NCBI GenBank assembly: GCA_031254035.1
Contig: JAIRVF010000069.1
Location: 62,001 to 126,000 of the forward strand
Direction of reading: 5' to 3'
Length of the DNA stretch: 64,000 bases
DNA from: Paenibacillus sp.
GTDB taxonomy: Bacteria > Bacillota > Bacilli > Paenibacillales > Paenibacillaceae
Within the stretch, counting starts at the first letter, position 1. Every line of letters starts with the position of its first letter. This document shows, in pieces, positions 18,687 through 27,600 of this stretch. The notes under the pieces are model-generated. The model was not told where the DNA came from. It made no database searches and saw only the letters and a list, made by a program, of their open reading frames with translations. The position numbers and the translations under genes were made by a program.

Positions 18687-19049
18687 CTACGAATGTGAAC
18701 CCGAAATGCCTGTCAGAGCGCCTAATTTGGCCCCTCCAAGTAGATGATAATGGATATGGTGCACAGCTTGTCCGCTGTCCGGTCCACAGTTGTTAATTAG
18801 ACGGTATCCGCTATCCGCGACACCCAGATCCTTCGCTACCTGCTGTGCCACTTGGTGCATCTCGGCAATCAAGGAAAGATCTTGCTCCTCCACATCGTTC
18901 ATTGATGCGATATGTTTTTTGGGGATAATCAGCACATGCACGGGTGCCGCCGGCTGGATATCCTTGAACACCAAAATTCTTTCATTTTCAAAAACCTTTT
19001 GCGAAGGAATGCTGCCTTCCGTAATTTTGCAAAAGAGACAATCCATCAT
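18687..19049 (-). CDS. HIT family nucleotide hydrolase/transferase
   Basis: This histidine triad protein of about 120 residues, of the HINT/Hit type, acts on nucleoside phosphoramidates or dinucleotides. It starts MMDCLFCKITEG after GGAGGCGACAA; a longer frame to 19130 adds an unlikely leader. Zinc-type cysteines are in CLFC. VLIIPKKHIASM is near residue 45, and the active triad is in HHIHYHLLGG near residue 98-107. The exact substrate is not predictable. It is transcribed toward rpsU but separated from it by the rpsU promoter. Confidence 0.93.
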   Translation of the reverse strand: MMDCLFCKITEGSIPSQKVFENERILVFKDIQPAAPVHVLIIPKKHIASMNDVEEQDLSLIAEMHQVAQQVAKDLGVADSGYRLINNCGPDSGQAVHHIHYHLLGGAKLGALTGISGSHS

Positions 19050-19132
19050 TTGTCGCCTCCGATATGTATTATAGTTTTTTTGGGTTGATCCTATCATACC
19101 GGATTCCTGGGGAGCACGTCCAATATCCAACC

Positions 19133-19163
19133 AAAAAAAGACCTTCCTGCGGGAAAGTCCCTT
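19133..19163 (-). terminator. terminator of the His-repeat protein gene
   Basis: On the minus strand GGGACTTTCC pairs with GGAAGGTC across CGCA, followed by seven T. It lies 30 bases after the stop of the 19192-19623 gene and insulates the HIT gene. Confidence 0.85.
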
Positions 19164-19191
19164 TTCTGTGTCCTGCGGCGAAACTTAAGCC

Positions 19192-19623
19192 TTAAAAAAA
19201 TGGAAGCAGGGAAAGTGCCGTCAATCCGACCAACGGCAAAGCCAGTCTGTTAAAACGGCGTCCATACGGGAAACCGAAACCAGGACCGAATCCAGGACCG
19301 AATCCTCCATATGGGAAAAACGCGCGTACATCCTGCTCCAGATACCGGTAGCAAGGGTCCCAACAGCCGCCGCCATGATGGTATGGGCTCACATATCCAT
19401 GATGATACGGGGCATTTGCGTGATGATACTGCGCATTTGCATGATGATGCGGCGCATTTGCATAGTGAGCTATATTTTCATGGCCCACAGGCATTGCAAG
19501 ATATAAATTGTCATCATCGACATTTTCAATAAAGCCGTCATGAGCGCTTCCATCTGCCATTGTAGCTCTGACATAGCGGTACATATGTTTTTTGCATACT
19601 TCTTTTGCCTCTAACTTCTCCAC
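19192..19623 (-). CDS. His/Asn-repeat protein of unknown function with C-terminal hydrophobic segment
   Basis: I do not recognise a named family. With the GTG at 19623 as start (ribosome site GGGGAGG) the protein has 143 residues; a longer frame reaches back to 19725, into a repeat element. Residues 1-50 form a small beta-rich region (YVRATMADGSAHDGFIENVD), LSm/SH3-like in feel. A tandem heptad rich in His, Ala and Asn follows (19408-19470), then a Cys-Tyr stretch and a Gly/Phe/Pro region (GFGPGFGPGFGFPYG). The C-terminus is hydrophobic (LALPLVGLTALSLLPFF). A surface, coat or metal-binding role is conceivable. The gene stands alone with its own terminator. Confidence 0.6.
   Translation of the reverse strand: MEKLEAKEVCKKHMYRYVRATMADGSAHDGFIENVDDDNLYLAMPVGHENIAHYANAPHHHANAQYHHANAPYHHGYVSPYHHGGGCWDPCYRYLEQDVRAFFPYGGFGPGFGPGFGFPYGRRFNRLALPLVGLTALSLLPFF
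19408..19470 (-). repeat. three 21-bp tandem repeats inside the His/Asn-repeat gene
   Basis: Three imperfect 21-base units built on GCATTTGCRTGATGATRC encode the ANAPHHH, ANAQYHH and ANAPYHH heptads, with a degenerate fourth unit toward the C-terminus. Such units can change in number by slippage. Confidence 0.75.
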
Positions 19624-19717
19624 TTTTGTAATCCTCCCCAGTAAGCAATTTACAGAATCATCATATTCACGACTGGGCGGATGGCTACTGAAATTCACAA
19701 AAAACAATAATAAAATT

Positions 19718-19802
19718 AGGCTCAAACTGAAATTAGTTCTTTTGACATGATGCGAGGTAATCGCTGCGGTTACGGTCGTTCTTCCGACCGCTGGTTGTGC
19801 TG
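19718..19802 (+). repeat. partial copy of repeat family A (left end)
   Basis: About 80 bases match the left end of the longer copies at 32351 and 44711: GGCTCAAACTGAAATTAG, then the ATGATGCGAGG and GTTCTTCCGACCGCTG segments. The right half is missing. The copy borders the sbcC terminator structure. Confidence 0.7.
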
Positions 19803-19820
19803 TATCACCTGAATTTAAAG

Positions 19821-19920
19821 AAAAAAAAGAAGCACCCGCTAAAGCTGAATTTCAGCTTCGCTACACGCGGACGTATGATAAGGAGTGGTTATCCCTTCCA
19901 TAAGTCCGCCGGGGTGCTTC
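19821..19920 (-). terminator. large branched terminator after sbcC
   Basis: On the minus strand GAAGCACCC (19920-19912) pairs with GGGTGCTTC (19837-19829), followed by eight T. Inside are two separate stems: GCGGAC with GTCCGC, carrying a further stem, and a GAAGCTGAA/TTCAGCTTT arm. The result would be a three-way junction of about 92 bases. It ends the sbcD-sbcC unit. The 364-base gap between sbcC and the next gene holds this structure and the partial repeat and nothing else recognisable. Confidence 0.75.
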
Positions 19921-19987
19921 ATAAACAAGATGTCGGCTTTAACTGTATTATAACAGCTGCTTGCAGCTGTAACTGTGAATTACATCA

Positions 19988-22900
19988 CTACATTTGTTCC
20001 GTCACAATTTTCGAGCCTCCGTCCGCTTGATCGGCTGGTATCACGATCAATTTACGCGGCAGGCGGGCCCGAAGCTCTGGAACATGGCTGATAATTCCGA
20101 CTGATAGATGGTCGTTATGCAGACGCTCCAGGGACGAAATGACCGTCTCTAGCAAATCCGGGTCAAGCGTGCCGAAGCCCTCGTCCAGGAAAAAGAATTG
20201 GAGCGGATATTGTCCGCGGAGCTGAATTTGCGCTGATAGCGCCAATGCCAGCGAAAGAGATGTGAGGAAGGTTTCCCCGCCGGACAGCGTGGATATCGGC
20301 CTACGCACCCCGCCATTTGCATCGTCGCGGATCAGGAAGCCGCCGCCGGAGTCCACCTCGAGCGCATAACGTTGCTTGGTCAGGTATCTTAGGCGCTGGG
20401 AGGCGGACTGGCTGACCTGCATCAGCTGCTCCTCCGCGATATACTCGACAAAAGCATTACCACGCAGGCAGGATTGCAGCTTGGCGAGTTTCTCCGCTTC
20501 CTGATGTCGCGAAAGGCGCAGCTTCTCCAGTTCCGCCCAGCGGACATGGCGCTTCCCGATATCCTCAAGATCGCGTTCCGCCCGCGCTTTGGACTGAAGT
20601 GCTTCCTCGTCGCCTCTGCGGGCCGCTTCAAGCTCACGGCTCACATTTGCCCAATCTTCTTCGGTAAGCGAGCTGCCGGACAGAAGCTCTTCGATATGAC
20701 GGATTGCCGCCTGAAGATCCCGTTCATGATCCCGGTGCTGACGTACCCTTATCGTAAGCTTTTCCGTTTCCTGCGGCGGAATATGCGCCTCTTCTACTTC
20801 AGCACAACTTACAAAAGGTGAATCCGCGAGAAGTTGTTCCCACCGTTTACCAGCAGATTGATGATGCGCAGCAGCCGACTCTGCAGCCTGGCGAGCCATC
20901 GCATATGCCTTGGCGCTTTCATGCTTGGCCAACTCGGCGGCCTGCCTGGATCGTTTCAACTCGGCTGAGGTTTCACGCAGCGCTTTCAGCTCCCGTACAC
21001 ATGCCTCTAGAAGCTGCTCGGCTTGGTTGTCGCCAATCCAAGCTTGCAAACGTTCCTGCTTTTCTTTCAAAAGCTCCTGTTTGCCACGAAGCTCGGCTTC
21101 CAGTTGAATCAACCGTTTTTCCGCTTCCAGTACATTCCGTTCCGCTGATTGGACAGCATTTTTCTTCTCTTCGAGAAAAGGAATGCTCCGACGCAAACGC
21201 TCCTTCACATCTTCGGCTTCGCGATCTTTCTCCTCCATCCGCGACATACGGATCTCAGCCTCTTCAACCGGGAGATCATGCAGCTCTTCCGACCAATGTG
21301 CCTTAAGCCGCGTTATTTCGTCTGTCAGCTGCTCCAGACTACCCCTTAACTGTTCCAATACAGTTCCGTATGCTTCGGCTTCGGCGGCTTGCTTAAGGGC
21401 TTGCTGCCGTAGAGCTTCACGTTTGTCCATCAACTTGGACCGATCCCTCTTTAGAGCGGAGAGATCATCGGAAAGCTTTTCACGGGAAACTTCAAGCTCA
21501 CCCAGCTGATCGTTCCAAGTCGCCAGTGCAAAGCTCTCCTCCTGTGTGGGTGCTTCTGCAAGCTCCACAGCTGCGGCTGCATGCTTTGTCCCTTCTCCTG
21601 CCCCGGATGCCTCTGCGCCTTCCAGGAGGCCGTAGCACTCATGAAGAAGCTGCCGTAGTGCGAATTTGGCTTCCTGAAGTCGAGCCTTAAACCCTTGCAT
21701 CTGTGAGAGCATATCTTCATGAAGTTCGCCACTGGCTTCTTCCGGACGGGCAGTAGCCGGATGCTCCAAGGAACCACATACCGGGCAAGCCTGCCCTTCC
21801 TTAAGCTCCGCCGCAAGCGCCAGTGATAAGCTCCGGAGCTGCACTTGCTTTAGTTCTTCACGAAGCCGGAGCTCATCCGCCTCTATGGAGAGAAGAGCGC
21901 GTTCTGCCAGCATAGCCTGCTTCTGTGCCTCCGCATAACAGGCGGAAACCCGGAAGGAGAATCCCTGCTCTTGCTCCTGTGCCTGATGCTGCTCCCTTTC
22001 GGTAAGCTCAAGCCTCTCCAGGACTCCCTTCAGTTTCACGTTTTGCTGCTCATGCTCCTTTTTCGCTTTATGCTCGCGCTCTTCGGTGGAACGCAGCATT
22101 TGACGAAGCTGCATCGCCTTCTGGATCAGACTTCGCTCTTTGGACGTGACCTCCAGATCATTTAGTTTCTCCTGGAGCTCAGACTGCTTCTGGGTTCCCC
22201 GGTTCAGCAGCTCCTGCTCCTTGGTAAGCAACTGCCGTTGTTCTTCCATTCCGCCTGCCGCTTCCTTGTATTGTTGCCCGAGCTGTTCATAAAGCGTTTT
22301 AACGTTATCCCGTTCCCGCTGCAATACAACCGCTTGTTCCAGTTGCTCCTGCCGCTGAAGAAGTTTGGGCTCACCCTCCGCCAAAGCTGCCTGCGCCGCG
22401 TCATCGCCAGCGCAAGCATCGGCCGCGGCCTTTTCCGCCTGTGCCGATGCCACCTGCTGCTGCGCCACATCCGCTTCTCTCCGCTTCAAATCCTGCTGAC
22501 TCTCCCGCCATAAAACGAGCGAAGGCATCATTGCAGATGATGATGCCGACTTTTCCAGCTGCATCTCAAGACGCCGCATTTCGTCCTCCGCCGATCGCAG
22601 CTGGTCAAGTTGGGCCTGCTTCTGACTTTTTTCCAGCTGCCGCTCGCGGATCTTGCCCTTCTCTTCCGCTTCTCGGGTCAGATTCTGCAGCTTCGCCCGG
22701 ATGGACTCCGCGTGGAGCACCGCTTCTCCTAGCTGCTTTTCTGCAGCTTTGAGCGCTTCCTCCCCTGCTTCGCCCAGCCCCTGCTGCTCCGCTTCCACGG
22801 CTTTCAATGCCCCGTCATTTTCCTTGATCCTGCGGCTGAGCTTCATTCCAAGTTGGTCCCCGTACTGTTCCAGATGAAACAACCGCTGCAGCATTTGTCT

Positions 22901-23401
22901 GCGCTCGCTACCTTTCAGGGAAAGAAACTCGGCGAATTTACCCTGAGGCAGAACAACCGCCCGAGTGAAATCATCCATTTTCAGGCCGATCTTATCCTCA
23001 ACGCAGCGCGTAACCTCTGCGAGTTTGTCAGCAAGAACATTCTCACCTTCTTCCGTAATCTCAACGAAACGGCTGACTGTGTTGCTGACGGACAATTCAT
23101 TCGTACGCTTGAATCTCCGCTCAACGCGATAACGATGTTTGCCTTGGGCAGAGGAAAGTTCGAAACAGAATGAAACAAATAAGGTATCCTCCGAATGGTT
23201 CATAATGCCCTGTGTTCCGTTGACTGCCCGTTCGACCTTGCCGTACAGAGCGAGCGTCATCGCATCCAGCAAAGTCGATTTGCCGCTGCCGGTCGGTCCG
23301 AAAATGCCAAACAGTCCCATATCGGATAAATCTTCGAAATCAATCTGTTGCATTTCCCTATAGCTTTGCAAGCCAGAAAGCTTGAGCGTAATCGGCTTCA
23401 T
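19988..23401 (-). CDS. sbcC: exonuclease subunit SbcC (SMC-like ATPase)
   Basis: This 1137-residue ATPase subunit of the SbcCD (Mre11-Rad50-like) nuclease cleaves hairpins and protein-blocked DNA ends. The N-terminal Walker A is GPTGSGKSTLLDAM near 35-48. A very long coiled coil occupies about 180-950, interrupted by the zinc hook CPVCG near residue 535. The C-terminal lobe holds the signature STLSGGETFLTSLSLALA and Walker B FFFLDEGFGTLD. The start ATG overlaps the sbcD stop (ATGA), so the two subunits are coupled. The length is typical. Confidence 0.96.
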   Translation of the reverse strand: MKPITLKLSGLQSYREMQQIDFEDLSDMGLFGIFGPTGSGKSTLLDAMTLALYGKVERAVNGTQGIMNHSEDTLFVSFCFELSSAQGKHRYRVERRFKRTNELSVSNTVSRFVEITEEGENVLADKLAEVTRCVEDKIGLKMDDFTRAVVLPQGKFAEFLSLKGSERRQMLQRLFHLEQYGDQLGMKLSRRIKENDGALKAVEAEQQGLGEAGEEALKAAEKQLGEAVLHAESIRAKLQNLTREAEEKGKIRERQLEKSQKQAQLDQLRSAEDEMRRLEMQLEKSASSSAMMPSLVLWRESQQDLKRREADVAQQQVASAQAEKAAADACAGDDAAQAALAEGEPKLLQRQEQLEQAVVLQRERDNVKTLYEQLGQQYKEAAGGMEEQRQLLTKEQELLNRGTQKQSELQEKLNDLEVTSKERSLIQKAMQLRQMLRSTEEREHKAKKEHEQQNVKLKGVLERLELTEREQHQAQEQEQGFSFRVSACYAEAQKQAMLAERALLSIEADELRLREELKQVQLRSLSLALAAELKEGQACPVCGSLEHPATARPEEASGELHEDMLSQMQGFKARLQEAKFALRQLLHECYGLLEGAEASGAGEGTKHAAAAVELAEAPTQEESFALATWNDQLGELEVSREKLSDDLSALKRDRSKLMDKREALRQQALKQAAEAEAYGTVLEQLRGSLEQLTDEITRLKAHWSEELHDLPVEEAEIRMSRMEEKDREAEDVKERLRRSIPFLEEKKNAVQSAERNVLEAEKRLIQLEAELRGKQELLKEKQERLQAWIGDNQAEQLLEACVRELKALRETSAELKRSRQAAELAKHESAKAYAMARQAAESAAAHHQSAGKRWEQLLADSPFVSCAEVEEAHIPPQETEKLTIRVRQHRDHERDLQAAIRHIEELLSGSSLTEEDWANVSRELEAARRGDEEALQSKARAERDLEDIGKRHVRWAELEKLRLSRHQEAEKLAKLQSCLRGNAFVEYIAEEQLMQVSQSASQRLRYLTKQRYALEVDSGGGFLIRDDANGGVRRPISTLSGGETFLTSLSLALALSAQIQLRGQYPLQFFFLDEGFGTLDPDLLETVISSLERLHNDHLSVGIISHVPELRARLPRKLIVIPADQADGGSKIVTEQM

Positions 23402-24576
23402 TCGGCTTCCACCTCCTTCGGCTGCGCATCTTCTTCCACAAGCTCAAGAAACAGCTGCACCAATTCATCCCCGGGCTCAGCTCCGCCGCTCTGGCGCTGA
23501 TAAAACCTGCGGAACAGCTCGGAAACCGGGAGCCCCGACCGCTCGTGTTGCATCTCCGCCTGTTCCATCTCTGGATAAACAGGACGGATATGCACAAAGC
23601 CGTCCCTACTTTTGCGCAAGCGCTGAATATCGCCAATCGACATCGATTCGGACAACGATACCTCCAGATCGATATAAGCTTCCGCGTCCCTTCCCTCATC
23701 CAGCCAGCGGTACACTTCCTCGAGTCCGCTTTTGGCCTTCCATCGCACCAACGGACGGCCGCAGGAGAGATATACTTCCTCCATTACCGGGACCCCTCCA
23801 GGAGCAATATCCAGCATCATAATGGATTTCGATTGGCCTGCTTCCGAGAAGCTGTAGGCAAGCGGAGAGCCACTATAACGGATGATGCCGTCACCTTTGA
23901 CCGCCTGCGGGCGATGAAGATGCCCAAGCGCCGTATACTGGGCCCCGATGGACAACGCCGACGGATCAACCGTATAGGCGCCTCCTACCTGAATAGGGCG
24001 CTCAGAGTCGCATTCCAGGCCGCCCAGGACGTAGATGTGGCTCATGGCTAGATTGACGGTTTTCGGAGAAAATCCTTGGGCTAGCCTGTCCATCAGCATA
24101 CCTACCCGGCCGCTGTATGCCCTGCGCAGCTCATCCTCCTTGCCCTCCGCGGACAACAGCTCATTAAGCCTTGATTCGGAAGGATAGGGAAGCGCTGCGA
24201 TCTTAGCGGTTTCCCCTGTGCGGGAAACATGGACCATTACCGGTTCGGCAACCGGAAGTCCGATCAGCGTAATCCCCTGGCGGGCGACCAGCGGCGAAAC
24301 CGACGCAACCCGTTCAGGCTGGTCATGGTTGCCGGAGATGACGACCAAAGGCCGCCCATTCTCCGTCAGTCTCGCGCAGGCCTCATAAAAGAGCTGCTCA
24401 GCGGCTGCGGGCGGATTGACGGAATCATACACGTCTCCTGCCATCATAATCAGGTCCGCCTGCTGCTCATTCGCAATGCGGACGAGCTCGTCCACAAAAT
24501 CCTCCTGCTCTCTCATCCTGCTACGTCCTTCTAGCGTTTTTCCGAAATGCCAATCACCGGTGTGCAGTATCCGCAT
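23398..24576 (-). CDS. sbcD: exonuclease subunit SbcD (metallophosphoesterase)
   Basis: This is the Mre11-like nuclease subunit of SbcCD. The start is set at MRILHTGDWHFGKTL after GGGGAG; seven extra residues are possible if translation begins at 24597. Phosphoesterase motifs are GDWHFG (about 7-12), GDVYDS near 48, SGNHDQPERV near 82 and ALGHLHRPQ near 222. A capping domain and an SbcC-binding tail follow. It lies 113 bases downstream of addA; no clear terminator was seen between, so read-through from addBA is possible. Confidence 0.95.
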   Translation of the reverse strand: MRILHTGDWHFGKTLEGRSRMREQEDFVDELVRIANEQQADLIMMAGDVYDSVNPPAAAEQLFYEACARLTENGRPLVVISGNHDQPERVASVSPLVARQGITLIGLPVAEPVMVHVSRTGETAKIAALPYPSESRLNELLSAEGKEDELRRAYSGRVGMLMDRLAQGFSPKTVNLAMSHIYVLGGLECDSERPIQVGGAYTVDPSALSIGAQYTALGHLHRPQAVKGDGIIRYSGSPLAYSFSEAGQSKSIMMLDIAPGGVPVMEEVYLSCGRPLVRWKAKSGLEEVYRWLDEGRDAEAYIDLEVSLSESMSIGDIQRLRKSRDGFVHIRPVYPEMEQAEMQHERSGLPVSELFRRFYQRQSGGAEPGDELVQLFLELVEEDAQPKEVEAE

Positions 24577-24689
24577 GCCGCACTCTCCCCTTCCCATGTA
24601 TAAACTTCAAATTACTTACAGGCCCGTACCGAAGGCCGGTTCACTTGCCTTGCTGAACCTTTTTTTCCTTATAGGCCCTGGTTTTACCT

Positions 24690-27600
24690 TTACAGACGCA
24701 CAGCCTGTCCCCCATCAAAGAAATAAAGCCATTTCTCACAAATTTCCTCTTGCAAAATATCCTCAAGAGCTCTGGCGTACAAATTCAGTTGAAATCTATA
24801 TTGCTCCGTGAGGGTGCTTAAACCGCCCTTGTGCTCCAAAACTCTGTCCGTTTTATAATCGACAAGCACCAGCTTGCCTTCCTGGCGGAAGAGACAATCG
24901 ACGACCCCCTGGATTAATACCGTTTCCCCGTTTAACGTCGAGATCTCAAACAAATCATCGTTGCCTAGCAAATTGATATCCCGCCGCGAAAATAGTCCTT
25001 TATGCGCGTCCTCTGCGGTCAAACCATAGCTGAAGGGCATTTCCCGGGCGATCCATTCCGCCGACTGCAGCCTTTCTCCCACCTCTGCTGCAAAAAACAT
25101 GGTGATTTCTTCCGGACGGATGATCGCTGCCTGCTCACGCGTCAGCAACTCTCGTTCCACCAAGCGGGCCACAGTTTCTTCAACGACTACAATGTCGACC
25201 TGGCCCTGCCCTAGGGGAATATGCTGCATTAGCGTATGATATACCGTGCCGCGCTCTGTAGGTGTCAACGCATTTTGTTCCATAAATTTTGGACGCCGGA
25301 GCGGGAGTGTAAAGGCCGAAGATTCAGATAATTCCTTATGGAGGTTCTCAGCTTCGATCCAATTTTCAGATGGTTGATCCTGCAGCGTCAGCAGCTTTTT
25401 CATTTCCGACACGGAGGTTTTAGCTGCCAACTTCGTGACTGTCTCAAATGGATACTGCCAGTTCAGACGGGATCCGATTTGGGTCTCATACGGCACATCC
25501 TCCACATCTTCCACTTCCACAGGGCGGCGCTCCTGCAAGGCCTGCAGCCGCTCCTTCCTTTCGGGCGTCGATTCTTCTTCATCCTCCCAGCCGCCGAGTG
25601 CAGCAAGCGAAAGTGTATCTGCCGTCAGCACCGACACTTTCCAAGCGGAAGGATCTGAGGAGAGTACTGGTGATACGGAAATGCCCAAACCCATCAATTC
25701 CCGTAAATTAGCAGCCCCGGGATGACGGATCAATGCTGGACCTACCCAATCGATATAGCTGCGTCCTCTAGCGAGAAGATAGTCCGGTAGTGTGTACTCC
25801 GTTTGTTCCAGCACCTGAGCCCAGGACGAAACCTTCTTATTCAGGTCCTTGACGGTACCGATAAGGAATAGTTTTTCTTTGGGGCGCGTCAAGCCGACGT
25901 ACAATACCCTCATTTCCTCCGCCAACAGCTCCAGCTGGGATCTGCGCCGGATGGCAAGGTTGGCGAGCGTCGGGAAGCTGACCCGTTTCTCCTCATCCAC
26001 GAATTTAGGGCCGTAACCCAGTTCCTTATGCATCAGAAAGGAAGCATTCAGATCCTGCTGGTTAAAAGTTTTGGACATGCCAGCCAAAAATACGACCGGA
26101 AACTCAAGCCCTTTACTCTTATGAATGGTCATGATCCGGACCGCATTGTCCTTGTGTTCCGCACCGCTGCCGCCGCCGAGATCTCCGCCGCGATCACGGA
26201 GCCGGGATACGAAGGTCAGAAAACGGAACAGCCCTCTTGATGACGTTGTATGTTCAAATTGGACAGCCCGGTCATGCAATGCCTTCAGGTTGTTCTGGCG
26301 TTCGACACCTCCCGGTAGCCCCCCGACCCAATCCAGATATCCAGTTTCCCGGTAAACCCTCCAGATCAAATCACCAAGGCTATCTTTACGTGACGCATCA
26401 CGCCAACTTTGCAGCTGCTTCATAAAATCATGGATCTTATACCTTAATTTTGGCGGGATGCCAAGGTCCGTGCCAAGTACAGAAACGTCCGATAAATCAA
26501 TGACATTATCATGAACCTCATGATGCGTCATTTCCAAAACGGCAGCCGCTTCGGCTTTCGCCTGGGCTAGTTCACCCACTACCTCGTTGTCCTCTGCCTC
26601 TGTCCCTAGTCGTGCAGACGCAGCCAACGCATCGTAAAAGGAACCGTTTTGAACCAATCTGATTTGTGCCAATTCCTCTTCGGTCAAACCAACAATCGGC
26701 GAACGGAGTACTCCCGCAAGCGGGATATCCTGCTGCGGATTGTCGATGATTTGCAGGAGGGACAGCATCACTTCAACTTCTGTCGCCTGAAAATAGCCGC
26801 GGCTTTGCTCGCCGTCAGCAGGAATTCCGAGCTGTTTCAACTCCTCCATGATCAGCGGGCCCCAAATATAGGCAGAACGTAGGAGAATCACCATATCCCC
26901 GTACTCTACCGGTCTCATTTGCTTAAGCCCCTTGTCATAGACGAGCAGAGGTTTTGCGGCTGTCTCGCCCATCATATTCCGAATCTTTTGGGCGATGGCT
27001 CTCGCTTCGAGTTGTGCCGTCTCCATCTCCAGCATTTCACTTTCCTGTATAAGACCTTCGCCGTCACCTTCCGGGAGTTCTTCATCAGCCGACGGACCCT
27101 TGCCGGCGCGATCAATCAAAAGGAGCTCAGGTGCGTACGGATTTAGGTCGCCGCCCTCTTGATTCCGCTCCACCTCAGGGAAGGAAGCACCGCACACAAG
27201 CTCGGCGCGCTCATCATAGCCGATCTCGGCCACCGTTTCATTCATGATCTGGCGGAAAATAACGTTGACCGCATCTACAACTTCCATCCGACTTCGGAAA
27301 TTCCGCGCCAGATCGATGCGGATGCCGCTGCCGCCAGTGCTGTTATATCTGCGGTATTTATCCAGGAAAAGTCCAGGCTCTGCCAGGCGGAATCGGTAAA
27401 TGCTTTGCTTCACGTCACCAACCATAAAGCGGTTGCCCGGCAGATCCCTGGAAATCAGGTTAACGATCGTTTCCTGAACGCTGTTCGTGTCCTGATATTC
27501 GTCCAGCAGTACTTCGTCGAATTGTTCGCGGTATTCCATAGCTGCGTCAGAAGGCATTGGGTTGTCCGGTGTTGAATCACGATGCAGCAATATCCGCAGG

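Noticed and set aside
19624..19725. 34-codon N-terminal extension of the His/Asn-repeat protein from a TTG
   Set aside because: The extension starts within a repeat A fragment and lacks a ribosome site, while a GTG at 19623 has GGGGAGG at the right distance.
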